Of a stretch of 64,000 bases of DNA, positions 1 through 12,799 are shown in pieces. Numbering within the stretch: position 1 is the stretch's first letter; the number at the start of each line of letters is the position of its first letter. The notes beneath the pieces are model-generated. The model saw nothing but the letters and a program-made list of their open reading frames with translations. It was not told the DNA's origin and searched no databases. Origin of the DNA: Uloborus plumipes. Lineage: Eukaryota; Arthropoda; Arachnida; Araneae; Uloboridae. Made by a program: the position numbers and the translations under genes. The stretch lies in contig JAXGGA010002851.1 of assembly GCA_038373865.1 (NCBI GenBank), positions 15,001-79,000 on the forward strand, in the 5' to 3' direction.

Positions 1-250
1 TTCTTTGTTTATTTCTTTCTTTTATTTTAGTTACTCATTCTCTTTTTTCTTATTGATTTATCTTTTTTATTTTCTTAGAATTTCTATTCCCTCTTTTTTT
101 TGTTTTTTCTTTTTATTTTATTTATTTTTGTTCTATTGTTTTAATTTTGTTTATTTTTATTTTATTCTCTTTACAATTTTCTTTTTTGTTATTTTTGTTT
201 TATCAATCATGGAGCCCTGTTTTATTTTTACAGTGCTTCTTTTTTTATGA
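1..250. repeat. T-rich low-complexity tract
   Basis: Almost pure pyrimidine, T-dominated sequence with TTTA/TTTC runs. An open frame across it gives only F, Y, L, I and S, a composition artefact. Similar T tracts recur at about 818-834 and 885-943. Confidence 0.85.
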
Positions 251-2818
251 AATAAAAGAGCTTAATATTTAGTGCGTATGCAAATAAATTGTGAAAACAG
301 TAAAGGACGTCAATAAAAGAAAAGCTCTTTCTTTTTAGTGCAATCCTATTGAAATGTACGTTTGCTTAATGTTGCAAAAAAACGTTCATGCTTTTAAATG
401 TAAGATTCATCTGCGGAATAAGTGCTGTTTCTCTCCCTGTCTTTTATTATTGAAAATATAGTTACACAGGGGGAAAACATAAAAACCGATTTTTAAAATG
501 AAAATAAAAATGAAAAAAAAAAAGAAATGGACATTAGCAGTGAGCCAAAATTGCAGACTTTTTGTTGCGTTGTAATTTTTTGAGTAGTCAAAATTGTTTA
601 TTACTTTCACTGTACCATTGGGGGATTCCATTTTAATAAAAAGCATCAATTGCTGTCAAAATAACTTAAATAAATGTGGGACGCCAAATATATTAGATCC
701 TTGATTCACTGCATGAATTTTATGAAGAACATTGACTTTACTTCTATAAAATACAGTTCAATTTTGAAGATTTCCAAAAACAATATTTGTATAATTTGTG
801 TGCTTCCTTCTTTCCTTTTTTTTTTTTTTTTTTTGCTCCGTAACGGACGTATTTTGCGAGATACCTCCGTTATAGAGAAAATATTATTTTTTAATTTTTA
901 TTTATTTATTTATTTTTTCGTTCTTTTTTTTTTTTTTTTTTTGGAAATCCTAAAAATTTAATTGCATAAAACCAGGTTCTTCATTAAATTCTTGAATTAA
1001 AACAAAGATTTAACGGATTTCAAGTATTTGTGAGCTGCTTTGTGGAAAACTGATACGCCTGCATTAAAATTGCACTACTATTCGGGTCTGCTACCTCCTG
1101 TTAATTGCTTTGTGATTGGTTAATAATGTGTCACGTGATCTAATGCTTTCTATCGCGACGCTAAAAATGCCCATCTAGAACATTTTAAATGGCAGTCAAC
1201 TGGCAGAATTATCATATGTATATTTGCTGGAAGTATTACAGAAGCAGAATTAATACTTGAGTTTCGTATCGAGCTTTCATCAATAATCCACCAGAATATT
1301 AACTAATGTCTATCCGATTACAAGCAATGTCATATTTTCAGTTAAGTTGTTCACTTTTTGAATTCGAATTTCCATTTTGGTTTCATAGACTAGTGCTTAA
1401 TGCTTAGAATATTTAAAATTCTAAGCATTTGTGGTTTTTTTTGTTTTCTGGTGAAATTGTGTTGTGTTTTTACCCTTTGCCCCCCCCCCCCTGGAAAAAC
1501 TTGAAATGAAGTCCCTGGAACTTTATTAAACTCTAATTAAATTATCATAATCTATTGATAATCATAATACTTAGTGAATATGAGGATACATAGTACATAA
1601 GAGATTATACATAAAATATACTTTAATCATAGGGTAGTTAAGTCCTTAATCTTAATCACTAGCTAATACATAACATATAATCTGACATTTGGGATGCATC
1701 CTGGATATAACTATATCGCAACTGGCTTTGGATCGCTAATCAGAGCTATAATGAGAAAAACGATCCAAGTTATTCACATGAGCATTTTTTAAAGAAAACA
1801 AAATTAAATTAATTGTAACAAGGTGCTGGAACTAGGTATACTGCCCTAATGAAAGATTTGGAAAGATTCCTACATTGTTTTAACGTCAACATTTATTGTT
1901 AAATAACGCTTTGAATTTTAGAATAAAAAACTCAATACTCATTTTACAAAATACATGACAGTATTATAGTGGTGCTCAGTTAGCATGACAGATTGATAGA
2001 TATAGACTGGTATACAATTTTTTTATATTAGTAAGCTTCATCTTCTCAGTGGTATTTCTTTTTAAATAAGCAATAATAAAATCAACGACCATCGTCAAGC
2101 CTGTTAGACAATTTACAGACTTATAACGGAAATTTTTTAGCTAATTGTTTACATTCATAAAATTCGCATTCAACTCTTAAAAATTAATGTTACATTCTCC
2201 ACTTTCCTAAGTAACGAAAACGGACAAATATTTCCTTCTCAATGGCATGGTTTGGAATTCAACTTAAAGGAGAGCTTTGAATTTTCCAGAAAGTATGCTT
2301 CGATGTACTTCATCTTTGTAGTGAATTTATTTCCTATCCCTGTGAAAATCCCAATTGATTTACTAATGAGTCATGAAATGTGTTAGGGTCACGCAAACAT
2401 TAGAATGCATTCGTTTCCTATGAAGAATCTAGAAGACGATTCAAGAGGGGCAGGTGATTTATGAGGCGTGGAAACAAAGATCGAAAGCAGAGAATCTATC
2501 TTCTAGAACTCTTAAGATTAATTGATCGGATTCATGTAGGAAGAAATTTTATTTCTGAAAAATGAATGAATGTTTGAACAAATTTTGTTTTACGTAGAAC
2601 AGAGAAATTTCTCTGAAATTGAGTAGAGCATAATAGTTAAGCCCAAAACAACTTTTATATTTAGGAGATTTTAACGGGAAACGTGTCAATAAAAAGTGTC
2701 TCCCAAGTCGTAAAATATTTTCCAGAAAACACAAAGTCTATTCTGGAAATTCACAAAATGCAATAAAGCCGAAATAAAACTGCGAGGTTGGTACCCGCAC
2801 GAAATCATCCCGCTTCTT
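251..2818. other. No gene seen; AT-rich unique or decayed DNA
   Basis: No recognisable coding exon, RNA gene or paired transposon ends. It holds poly-T runs near 820 and 925, a C run near 1481 and the short perfect hairpin at 1399-1429. Small open frames here are low complexity with no convincing protein character. Confidence 0.5.
1399..1429. repeat. Perfect 12-bp hairpin
   Basis: AATGCTTAGAAT (1399-1410) is followed by a 7-nt loop and its exact reverse complement (1418-1429). The stem is too short for a miRNA precursor, and no flanking element was found. Confidence 0.7.
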
Positions 2819-3163
2819 CACTGAAAAAAAGGAATGTTGTTTTTACAGTATAATACAGCCAATTTTACAGCAATAAACTGCAAAAATTGCGCAACTTTAT
2901 AGTAATAAACTGTAACCCTGCTAATTTAACAGTTTATTACCGTGAATTTTGCAGTTTTGAACTGGAACCTTAGCTGCCAGTATTATTATACTGTTGTGTT
3001 TACAATATAATACTGGTACATTTTATAACAATAAACTATAAAATTTCTAACTTTAAAGTAAGAAGTTAGCTTTATGGTTTATTACTGTGCATTTTACAGT
3101 TTTAAGTTGGAACCTCGGCTGCCAGTATTATACTGTAAAGTCAACAGTTCATTTTTTGCAGTG
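2819..3163. mobile_element. MITE with CACTG...CAGTG termini (copy 1)
   Basis: This 345-bp element begins CACTGAAAAAA and ends TTTTTTGCAGTG. Its two halves are mutually inverted and rich in short motifs such as TTTACAG, AATAAACTG and CTGCCAGTATTATACTG. A second copy of the same family, flanked by TA, lies at 54241-54548. No coding capacity is present, so it would need a transposase in trans. No clear target duplication is visible at this copy. Class is inferred from the second copy's TA flanks (Tc1/mariner-like). Confidence 0.7.
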
Positions 3164-5805
3164 TGGCTGACGACATAACCTCTCCCTCAAACCCTCTTCT
3201 CACAGAAATTAAACAAACGAAGACGGTTAGTAAGAAAAATGATGATTACAGTCCAAATCTAAATGTTACCGTTTTCGTTCTTTAATAGTGCCTGTCTCAT
3301 CTTCAACGAGAGGACATCTACTTCCAACTCGGTCATTGGCTATTTCAGATAGATGAGGCCATAACAAGAACTAGACTGAAGCCTGTAGGTGTATCAGGAT
3401 TGTTGGTACATTTGCTCTTATTTTACAAGTTGATCAGCATCATTTCTTGCGGGCTGTCTCTGATGTGCTTAATTTGATTTTTATGGTGAAAAATGAAAAG
3501 ATAAATTTCCAAATACGTACATATACCTTAATAGCACTGTTTTTACGCCCGCTGACCCCCCCCCCCCTCAGAATGGTTTGTAATTTTATAAGAAGCACTT
3601 CGAGTGAAATTATCCGCTTTAAAAAATCTTACTAAAATACACGAAACAGTTTGAAAAATATGACAATCCTGCTCTTGATGAAATGATCCCTCATATTATG
3701 CAATTTATACAAAGTTTCGACTAAAAAAATAAATTAACAACAAACTAATTCGAAATTTAAAGAAAAACTCACCTGTACTCTCGGCTCCAAGTAATATTGC
3801 ACCAGCTGTCAAATCTGTAGATGCTATGGGGTCTCATGAATGTGAGGCAGCTACAGATACAATTTCTTTGACGAAACGTTTTTGATGTCTAGGGGAAACA
3901 TGTGGCTAGCTTTGAGAAATGTAAAAACAGCGTTTTTGAAATACTTTAAAGCATAATCCGACTGATATATATATTTCGCTCATTTTGAAAGACATTTTTT
4001 GTTTGTAAACGATAATGTAAGGTCGTTTAGTTTTAGGCTACTTGTATCAAAAGTTCAGAAAATGATGAGCAAAAAGTAACAAGATTGAACTGAATGAAAT
4101 ATTTTTAAATTGTAAACTTATCTTTATTTTCCCATTTTAATCATTCCCAAAGGCAGAAAACGTTCAGAAAAAATAAAAATGTCTCTGCTTACTAGATTTC
4201 AAATGACAATTGAATTTTAACCAGACTATGAATACTAAACCATGTTATTTTTACTGAAACACTATTTTTTGCCAAAGCAATGAGTCTGGAAGTTTGTTTC
4301 TTATTTTTAATTAACTTATTATTTTTATCGTTGCTTACATTTGCGTAAGAGCAATTCCATATTAGATCAAGCATGAAATGCTATAAAACCATCATGTTTA
4401 TTCAGAATTATAGCCGTTAAATGAAGGTTAACTACTAATATAACAAAATGATTTTGCCTTGACTTTTTTCTTTATAATTACAATTCCACTTAAAATTGGT
4501 CATTTTCAGAAGATCATCGAAACATGTATTCTAAAATGGTCACTACGTAAAAATACTTTAAATGGCACAAAAAATTGAAACAGTGATGTCTTAAGACAAT
4601 ATGCTTGAAAACTAATATTGTTTTGTAGATTTGGAAAACAAATGATATTGAAAATTCCACAATGTTCGCCAATTCACAATTTTTTGCTGTATAAAAAATA
4701 GCAGACAAAGTATAGATGTATGTCAAAAGCCCACATTTGGAAATTTCTGTAATTGTAAAAATATACTCGCCCCCCCCCCCTCAAACGAAAAACACCTAAA
4801 TGAAGCACTATCCCTTAATTCCTTAGTTATACATTAAGAGTTATTCGAATCGCCCGTTTTTTTTTAAGCAGCAGCCTTTTCAAAACATGTGTTTTGCTAA
4901 TTTGCTGAAAACTGCCAATTTCAACATGAGCTCTAAGAAGTTATAGCCGGGAAAAATTATGGATAATCCTCTCATAGTATGTTATATATGTCCCTTTTAA
5001 ATGTAACTATTACATTTTTTATAGTTGAATATATTGGCACACACTTTCATGTTCAGAAACACGAACATTTCTGTTTAGATTTCTAAGGTTTCAAATGTAT
5101 TATTTAAAATATTTGTTAAAAAAATAATAATTTTTTTCGTTTAAAAACCTAATATCTTCGCTTGCGCAAAAAAGTTGTCACATTATCCTTGCTTTTTTAG
5201 AAAACGAAATCTTTCTCACCGCCAACAAGAAACTAATACAGCCAACACAATGATGCTTGCATTAGCAAAAGGGGAGCTGATAGGAATGGCACAAATGGTA
5301 GTTTCCGAACGTTTTTAAATTAAATATTTTTCATAAATCGTTTTGTTTCGTTGTTCTGATGTGTTTGTAAACACACTATTTTCACAAGAAGTTGTTTAAA
5401 AGAGAACTTGAGTGTGGTAATCTCACTATATCTAGTAAAGTTTGCTTCTTGTTATTTTTTCTCCCCCCCCCTTTTTTTTTTGTTTTCTTTTTGTAATCAG
5501 AGGTGGGGGGAGAGGGTTAAAGTCTATTTTTCTTTAATATGCTTCTGCACTTCATAAAATATATTTCAAGTGTCTTTATTTTATGTAATGCGCATCAAAT
5601 TCTTAACCTTATCCAATTAAACAATATAAACGTCCATTTTGCCTCAGATCCAATGTCATATTAAACTCAATTTTAATATAAGTTTAACGCTTAAATAGAA
5701 TTAAAAATTTAGTTTAAGTACGTTTTAATGTTTCTAGTTACACGGACATCATTTGAAATTTTAAACAAAATTCGTATTAAGGAGTTTCCAGCATTTTTCT
5801 GCCAG
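3164..5805. other. No gene seen; AT-rich DNA
   Basis: No paired element ends or credible exon found. C homopolymers occur near 3557-3567, 4770-4780 and 5463-5471. Open frames on either strand are short and AT-driven. Confidence 0.5.
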
Positions 5806-5928
5806 ATGACACCAGCGCATTATTTCTCAACTTTCTGCAGTTTACCGGGGCTTAACCGGGCTAAGCAAACATGTAAATCTGTGTTACCTAAATCTAGTCC
5901 TGGAAGTTCAAAAAAAAGTAAGAAGTAA
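5806..5928 (+). CDS. Possible 3' terminal exon, unknown protein
   Basis: An open stretch follows a polypyrimidine/AG sequence (TTTTTCTGCCAG, ending at 5805) that could be a splice acceptor. It ends at TAA with a hydrophilic tail, KSSPGSSKKSKK, preceded by MTPAHYF and a Cys/Leu-rich segment. Base composition is less AT-biased than its surroundings, and an AATAAA lies about 110 bp downstream. The frame stays open back to 5728, so the acceptor is not forced by a stop. I recognise no domain. It may equally be a chance open frame; no partner exon was found. Confidence 0.2.
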   Translation: MTPAHYFSTFCSLPGLNRAKQTCKSVLPKSSPGSSKKSKK

Positions 5929-7010
5929 TGCGAAAAGCAATTATCAGTATCTATTGCAGCTTATTTCACTCCGATTCAAGTAAGCAGTTTCACATATATC
6001 ATCTACATTTAAAACAATGATTGTTTATGTGTCATAAATAAACATAACATATATATAAATATTTGACAATTCAATTAAAATGTAGCTCTTTGTAATGAAG
6101 TTATGGTATACATATTTTCTCTGTAAAACTCTTTTTAAAATAACAATGATATATTTTAAAAGTAATATATTTAAATGTGTTCAACTGTAGATATTTTAAA
6201 CATGTAGGCTGCAGTATTTCATTTAACGAGATTTGTACTTTTAAAAATTAATATTTTTGTTTTTTCCTTGAAAGTTTATTTTAACAAGTGCAGTGTTAAA
6301 ACATCTTGTAAGGATTTATGTGCACGCATTAACTATATTATTTTAAGCGACCATTTTTTAAATAGAACTCAAAGTCGGATACACTTCTGCATGTAGACTT
6401 TTTGCAGTATTGAGAAAGTTTAGACTATCTTCTATTTCACTTCAGGCACTAGTGGAGCCAAAAGCTGTGTTCTGGTGATTGAGAGTTCAATCCCGTCAGG
6501 TCTCCCATGAATATAACCAGCAAATTATCATTAGCAATACGTTTTGAAATAAGTCCTGGAGGATTAAAACGCAAAACTCCCCTCGATGCATCCCTCGATG
6601 TTTTTTTCTTTATGTAGACTTTATTTGCTCACTTTTCTTCTTCTTCTTCTTTTTTTTTTTTTTTTTTTTTTTTTTCGCATCACCTGCATGCCTTAAGCAA
6701 ATCTTATACCAATGAAGAAATCAATTAATGAGAAAAGGATAGTTGCTGAAATAAAAAAAATATATAACTTTTTATAAAGTTTAAATAGTTTTTTGAAACG
6801 AACTTTGTGTGCAAGACTTTACACACACACAAACACCCTATACTTCACCTAAAATGAGGTAAATACTACCTGTACTGCTGCCTGTGATTTGAAATCCTTA
6901 AAACCATCTTCGAACGTAATTAACAGTGTTTGTGTGGGTTTTAAACTTGAAAAGAATTCATTTAAAAACTTGTCGTAGCCGGCTCTATTGTTAACAGTTT
7001 TCCAGACAAA
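5929..7010. other. No gene seen; T-tract and weak tRNA-like motif
   Basis: AT-rich DNA with a long T run at about 6640-6675. Around 6445-6515 a segment has a GAGTTCAATCCC motif like an RNA polymerase III B box, with a weak A-box-like stretch upstream. It could be a decayed tRNA-derived SINE, but no cloverleaf can be drawn. Confidence 0.3.
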
Positions 7011-7161
7011 ATGTCTTCTAAAAGGACAGTGTCAGAGCTGTTTCAAAACGCTGACCTTATTTCTTCGCTTTTAAGTGATCCCTTGGGAGCTCCAATGAAA
7101 GAGAATTTCTTGCTCCATTATCCGAATCAAACGGTGTACGTTTCGATTTCAAAAGATCCAA
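7011..7161 (+). CDS. Possible first coding exon, unknown protein
   Basis: ATG in good context (ACAAAATGT) opens a 50-codon stretch beginning MSSKRTVSELFQNADL and running through SSLLSDPLGAPMKENF to VYVSISKDP. The residues are mixed and non-repetitive, unlike the surrounding low-complexity frames. A possible donor (CAA|GTAATT, GT at 7162) is followed at once by a poly-T tract; read through, the frame closes at 7304 in low-complexity sequence. I recognise no family. No second exon was found in the window, so this is a candidate only. Confidence 0.3.
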
Positions 7162-9093
7162 GTAATTTTTTTTCCTTATTTGCTATTTTTTCTAGCAGAC
7201 ATTTTTCTTTAAATTCAAGCTTTCGCACTACGATTTTTTTTTTAATTTCTTGTTCTACTCTAAATTATCCTTCTTTCTTCCTCAACATCAAAGCAATGAA
7301 CTAATGATAGCAATTCTTTTTCGTAGAACGTGTGCTATAAAAAATAAATAGACAAGTGAACTACATATGTGTCCAATGATTGATTAGTACAACAGTGAAA
7401 ATATTTCATGGAAATCAGTCCTGATTTGCCAACTTTCTGCAGCTTTAATTTGTTACAGGTGTGGTTTTTGCTTTCCCCTCCCCTATTTACAGCATTTACA
7501 GCTTATGCTGTAATGTATCCATCTGAAAAAAAAACAACTTTTAAATACTCAATTGTCCGTGCTTCTGATGTTAATATAATAAGTGTTAAATCCCCTCCCC
7601 CCCCCCAAAAAAGAAACTTGTATTCAAGAATCTATTAATGCCTATGTATGAAAATCCCTCAGAACACGGAAGGTGTAATTCCCTGCCAGTTAAGACCACC
7701 AACAAGGTAGCTAGATGACACTGAGGAGGACATTAAAACTTAAAAATTCAAAAACTGCCAAAGAGTTACTGCATACTGTTAAAGCTGGAGAAAACACGCT
7801 GTCGAGGCATCCAAGAGCTGTAATAGACTGTTGCGCTAGCTAAAAAGAAACAAAAATCTGATAACATTTCGGCATTTCATCAATTCATCATCTGGTAACT
7901 TTTAAGCTCATGATCTTAATACCGGATCAATCTTTTAACTTCAGTTTTCTTTTAAAGACGATTAAAAAATACTACCCTTATTCAGGGTATCTTTGAGACA
8001 GTCCTCATAACTTTAAGTGACTTAATAAAGCAACTTATTTGAGCAATTTTAGTCAAATAAGCAAGAATTAAAATAAATAATTGTTGACAGAGTGGTGTAG
8101 TAGTAAATATGCAGTCATTTCAAGCCCAAAGGCGCATTATCAAACCTAACTCCAGTAAATGGATTTTCCAGATGCAGAACATCGACAGTGCGCATAGCGA
8201 ATGATGATGCTTAATGTAAAAGATAATGCGAATTCACGTTCGAATCCGAATGCAATGAAAACAAATCCTTTATTCAGTTTCTCAGAAGGAAAATAGATGA
8301 AAGCTGGGCTCAAGATTTGAAAAAAAAGTCGTAGTTATTGTTCCTTTGTGTTTATTGGGACGTAAAATATTTAGAAAACATTGTAGGTTAGGTAAGTATA
8401 CTGTTTATCGACATCCAATCATAACAATAATAACTTTTAATGCAGGTTGTACAACAATTACTTTTTTTTGCAGAAACTTCATTCGAAAAATGCAATCGCT
8501 TCAACCGTTTACGCAATAATTTAAATATTGGTACACTTTCACTCAGATAACTTGAAGCTTGATCTTGGACGAGCTCGTTTAAATTTGGGTAGAAAAAGGA
8601 GAAACTCTAAGATCAGCTCAACGCCAATAATCGCAATCGCAACTAAAGCTGTTTTTTCTAAGCTCTGTCCTTGCAGGAGGGATCATTTAAGCTTCAGTGG
8701 AACTAAAGTTAACTTATCATAGCTTGACTACAAAACTAATGGCCAAGTCTTATTTTGGTGTATGAACCAAAATGCGAGGGTGCCCTATAAACATTTCAAA
8801 GGTTTATTTTTAAGGACCACCCTAATGTACATGTATATATAATATTTCTTACCAATAAAACTGTATTACTGAAACTACCCAGCTATTCTTATCAAAAGTG
8901 TTTCACCTTTGCCTATCAACAAGCTTGGAAGAACAAATTGGAATTATTGGTAACTAGCAAATCCCTAAATTCGATCGGATTATAGAAACGCAGAAAAAGG
9001 CATTATTCTATTCAAACCAGCGATTTAATATGTCTGGGAGACATAGTAACCAATATCGACCTATATCATAGTCTATTTCTCCCTTCCTGATAT
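7162..9093. other. No clear gene; possible transposon end near 8826
   Basis: C runs occur near 7593. At 8810-8826 the sequence AAGGACCACCCTA resembles, in reverse, the TAGGGTG-type terminus of the element at 37052-40836, and is followed by ATGTACAT. No matching second end was found, so it may be a solo end. An open frame at 8528-8722 has a repetitive basic stretch (LDLGRARLNLGRKRR) but no recognised domain. Confidence 0.35.
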
Positions 9094-9540
9094 AGTCCAG
9101 TAAAATTAGGTCAAAAAAAGGCCGAATCCGGACATTCAAAAAATACAATTGCCACCTATGCCAAGTTGTTCAGTATGATAAAGAGACAACGTATAAAAAA
9201 GTCCCACGAGTTTGAGGGTCGGGTTTGGGAGTTATGGGGGGGCGAAGGAGGGGCTTAAAAAACTGATTATTGCTTTATTTGAGCTCTATCTCAATGACTT
9301 CCTTTGCACGGAAATGTTATTGTATATAAAATTAAAGATGGTACATATTACTTAAGTATCAAGTGATGTTTTTGCGCAAGTCCGTTATTCGAGGGGGCGG
9401 GGGGGGGGTGCCCCCCCCAAAAAAAATTTTTTTTTTTAGCTTTCCACTTTAAAAATGCAAAAGTATCTGCGCAGATATTTTAATGTTTTGTATGCCATTT
9501 TTAGTACATCCCCTCCAATTGCCCCCCTCCCTAATAAATT
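9094..9540 (+). repeat. Left long inverted repeat
   Basis: Matches the reverse complement of 12800-13228 over nearly its whole length. Shared landmarks are ACAATTGCCACCTATGCCA, a TTGGGAGTTATGGGGGG block, ATGACTTCCTTTGCACG and a G/C run followed by AGCTTTCCACTTTAAAAATG. Confidence 0.8.
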
Positions 9541-10740
9541 AAAAGGCGGGCCTTATTTGCATCTCAAAAAACTTGACAATAATTTAGTTCAGTTGCATTA
9601 CTGAATAAGAAATAAATTCAAGAGTGCAATTTTTTTGAATTTTTGAGAGCTGTGGTAATAAATATGAAGTACCTACCTTAATATTTTTTTGTCGATGGTT
9701 TTATTTTTGCTACTGCGTACTTGGCACCGTCATTTGCAATTTTAGACCACCGATAAAATGAATACCAAATGGATAATACATTACCAATTTTTGTTTCGTA
9801 TTTAAGACACATGGCTGAACAGAGCCCCCGACAAATCTGTAAGGTCGAAAGTTCTGGAAAAGAGCAGGTATCCAGCTTGAACTTCAAAACGTTCATTTAC
9901 TAAGTACCCCGAAAACATCTGGGTATTTTCCAGTATCATCATCGTTTTCTCATAAAATGGGGTATCATAGTCTTAAAAAGATTCCCTAATTTACACTAAA
10001 AAATTTCGTTTCCGGTTGCAATTAAGAGCACTCAGCGGTTCACTTTGCTGCTTAATTTACTTGTCTATATATGTGTCCATTCAGATCAGTACTAAAATAG
10101 ATAGACATATAGACCAGTCGTTGGTTATGATCACTGCCTTTGCCCCGTTAAGATGCGTTTTAATACTGACAGTCTGGTAAATAAAGATTTTTTGTAAATA
10201 TATAAATATAAAATATTCAGTTGTTAGAATACTTTGAATATAAAAAGTTCCGAATATAATGTGCATAAGATTGCATATTTAAGGAAATAGATATATTAAA
10301 AAGTTTTAAAATGTAGTTTAAAAATCAGTGAATTGCTAAACTTGTGAGAATTTTACAATGAACAAAATTTGAAGTGCTGCAAAAATGAATCGTATTTTTG
10401 GAGCCTTGTACTGATGCTGACGGTATAGTAGTTAATGTATTTGCAAAAGGATGGAGCACAATACTGACATGCAGTGAAATTAAGGTTGGTTGGTTGGTTG
10501 GTTACTTTGGGTTTACTGGCACAAGAGCCTTCATATGCTATATTGCACCAAACGATGGTGAAATTAAGGAGGATGGAGCGAAGACGCTTATCTGAATAGG
10601 AATGTAACTGAAGTACATTTAAAATGCCGCAAGAACTACACGCGAAATCTGTAACCACCTAGTATTGCATCAGCAAGTAGTTAAGTACAGAAGTCTCTCA
10701 GATCCACTTTTAACTTCAAATCACTTTACTTTTTGTGCAG
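9541..10740. other. Element interior upstream of decayed gene
   Basis: AT-rich DNA with no clear exon. At 10485-10502 there is a short (GGTT)n run followed by TACTTTGGGTTTACTGGC, which looks like part of a dispersed repeat. Just before 10741 a pyrimidine-rich tract ending TTTTTGTGCAG could be a splice acceptor for the decayed gene. Confidence 0.4.
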
Positions 10741-12010
10741 AAAAAAATGCATAGATGTATCCAAGTGTAGAAATAAAACAAAAAAAAATTGGTTTGAAGC
10801 AAAAACTATAGCATATATTAATGCAATTCGCGAGGATGACTTGAAAAGACACGATTCCTGGGGAGAAGAAGTACTTTCAGACTTGCAAAACACGATGGAC
10901 TTAGTTCAAACAAATGGAAGATACCACAAATACGGTTTATCTATGTTTAAACTTGACGTATCTAAGTCTGCAGAAGCCGCAAATAGAGGTGGATCAAGGA
11001 AAGACTCGTCAAGAGCAGATATTTTTAAAAAGTGGTGTCAATATTTGGAAGAGAACGATGAATGCCAATACACTTTCAAGGAGCTCACTGATTTATTTTG
11101 CCGGCTAAATCCTTGTGTAGAGCCATACCATGACAAACATTTGAAAAGAACACTCGTGGAACACTATGGGAACAGTATTAATGTCACTACCATTACAGGT
11201 GTGAATATATTTAAATGAGACAGTGTCCAAAATACTTTTCAATAAATGGTACACAGATAAAGCTGAAGAGGTAAAGAGAATTATTGAAACAACTGCCATG
11301 CTCAATAAGACGAGACATAAAAAATCAAGTTTATAATTGTTCCCAGTTTCCTTCTTTTAAAGAAATACGAAACGAAAAACCAGAGTTGATTCCAGAATCT
11401 CTCCAGTTACTGATCTCTCAGATTATAAAGCCTAAAAACAAACGAAGGAAATTAAAAAAGCTCTTGATAGGAAAATGACTGCTATTTCTCATTCGATAAT
11501 TTCTTCAAGAGGACCACGTTCCTTTCTATATCCTATTCAATTCGGTACAGCTGTGTACCTTACACAGGAGATTTGTATCAAGGCTACCTGTCAATGTAAT
11601 ATCAAAAATAAGGTTTAGGCTCTTCATATAGTGAAGTAATAGGATTTGAAAGATCTGTAACGAGGACATTAATCTAGAGAAGGGCTATATTCAGTTTGTT
11701 TTTGATCACGCGGACTATAACGTTTAGCCTATTGATGGTCACAATATGTACCACGCTATGGGAGGAATCATGTGCTTTACCCCTCGAACAGCCGTTCACA
11801 ATGATTCAAAAGCTCCTCGAACACCTGTTTTGACTAAAGCTATAGAAAATTGTTGTCTCACACAAGTTGTTTTACCAGCTCCCGAGTGCATGTGGTTATG
11901 CCAAAACTGAAGCACTCCCATTGCAAAATTAGCTTGTAAAAAATTCATCCGCTGCTCCCTCTTTCATCTTGAACTTCCTATGGTCATCTGGGATATGGTT
12001 TGACGATGGA
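10741..12010 (+). pseudogene. Decayed gene of an unnamed multicopy element protein
   Basis: The first 160 codons are open, beginning after a possible acceptor: NWFEAKTIAYINAIREDDLK, then HDSWGEEVLSDLQNTM, GRYHKYGLSMFKLDV, and a segment ending LVEHYGNSINVTTI. The stop at 11216-11218 breaks the reading, but the same protein continues in shifted frames: SKILFNKWYTDKAEEVKRII, then LIPESLQLLISQIIKP (11390-11440), AISHSIISSRGPRSF, EVIGFERS, and FVFDHADYNV followed by DGHNMYHAMGGI (11695-11770). The order and spacing match, from memory, an uncharacterised animal family with many near-identical copies per genome and a conserved D-N-x-D-H-N then GxxTFHGMG region. At least three frameshifts and several stops make it non-functional. 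It lies centrally between the inverted repeats at 9094 and 13228. A transposase role is inference; the family identity needs a profile search. Confidence 0.6.
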
Positions 12011-12379
12011 TGCCTGAACAAAAATAACGTGTTGAATGAAAAAGTCATCTCATAGCAATGTTTCAAAGAAGAGTGAAAAGGTTAAAAAAATGTGTAATCA
12101 TTTAAGTTTTTATGTTAAAATAATTTTTATTTTTAATATGTGTATGTGTTAAATACTTACGAGATTTATCCTCCAAATTAATTATTCATTTATGATGTAG
12201 GAAAAGAGTTAGAAAAGACTTCATCTAGCAAAAGAGGCAGTTTTTAAACTAAAAGATTTCTGTCGTTTGTTTTACTTTAATTCAGCTATGCTTTCAGTTT
12301 TTACCAGCAAGGCAGGTAGGTACACAGAGTGACGCTAATGTTGACAGTGGGCTTTAGTTATCAAACTGATGGTCTAAAT

Positions 12380-12669
12380 CAAGGGCGGATCCAGAAATGT
12401 TCCAAGGGAGGGGCGATTGAGTTTTTTTTCTTACTTGCCCATTTTTTTCTCCATGCACCCTTGTTAACACATGTTGGTTACAAATGTTTTGGTCTTCCAT
12501 TTCGAAAAATTTCCAGATCAGAGCTCCGAATCCTCACCCTTTCTCTTAATATCATCAAAAATCAACTAAAACTGCCTTTTTTGAACTTCAAAATCTAAGA
12601 ACCGCTGTGGAAGAGTCTCTCAAGGGAAGGGCGATCGCCCCCATCGCCCCTCCCTTGTATCCGCCCTTG
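12380..12669. mobile_element. hAT MITE with 8-bp target duplication
   Basis: The 290-bp element begins CAAGGGCGGATCCAG and ends GTATCCGCCCTTG, giving inverted termini typical of hAT elements (C/TA-GGG-GCGGATCC type). It is flanked by perfect 8-bp direct repeats GTCTAAAT at 12372-12379 and 12670-12677. Subterminal GGGAGGGGCGATT and its inverse CGCCCCTCCC also pair. It has no transposase and would depend on an autonomous hAT. It sits inside the older element at 9094-13228. Confidence 0.9.
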
Positions 12670-12799
12670 GTCTAAATCATGTTTCAAAAACATTTAATTT
12701 ACTCCCTTCAACTTTATCTGGATTAATATTTGATAGAAATAAACTTTTAAATGTATCAAAAACGCTGCAAAATCCTGGGATTTGCTCCGATATGGTCAA

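Noticed and set aside
8094..8165. tRNA-like segment with an A-box-like GGTGTAGTAGTAAA
   Set aside because: The B box and acceptor pairing fail; no cloverleaf can be drawn.
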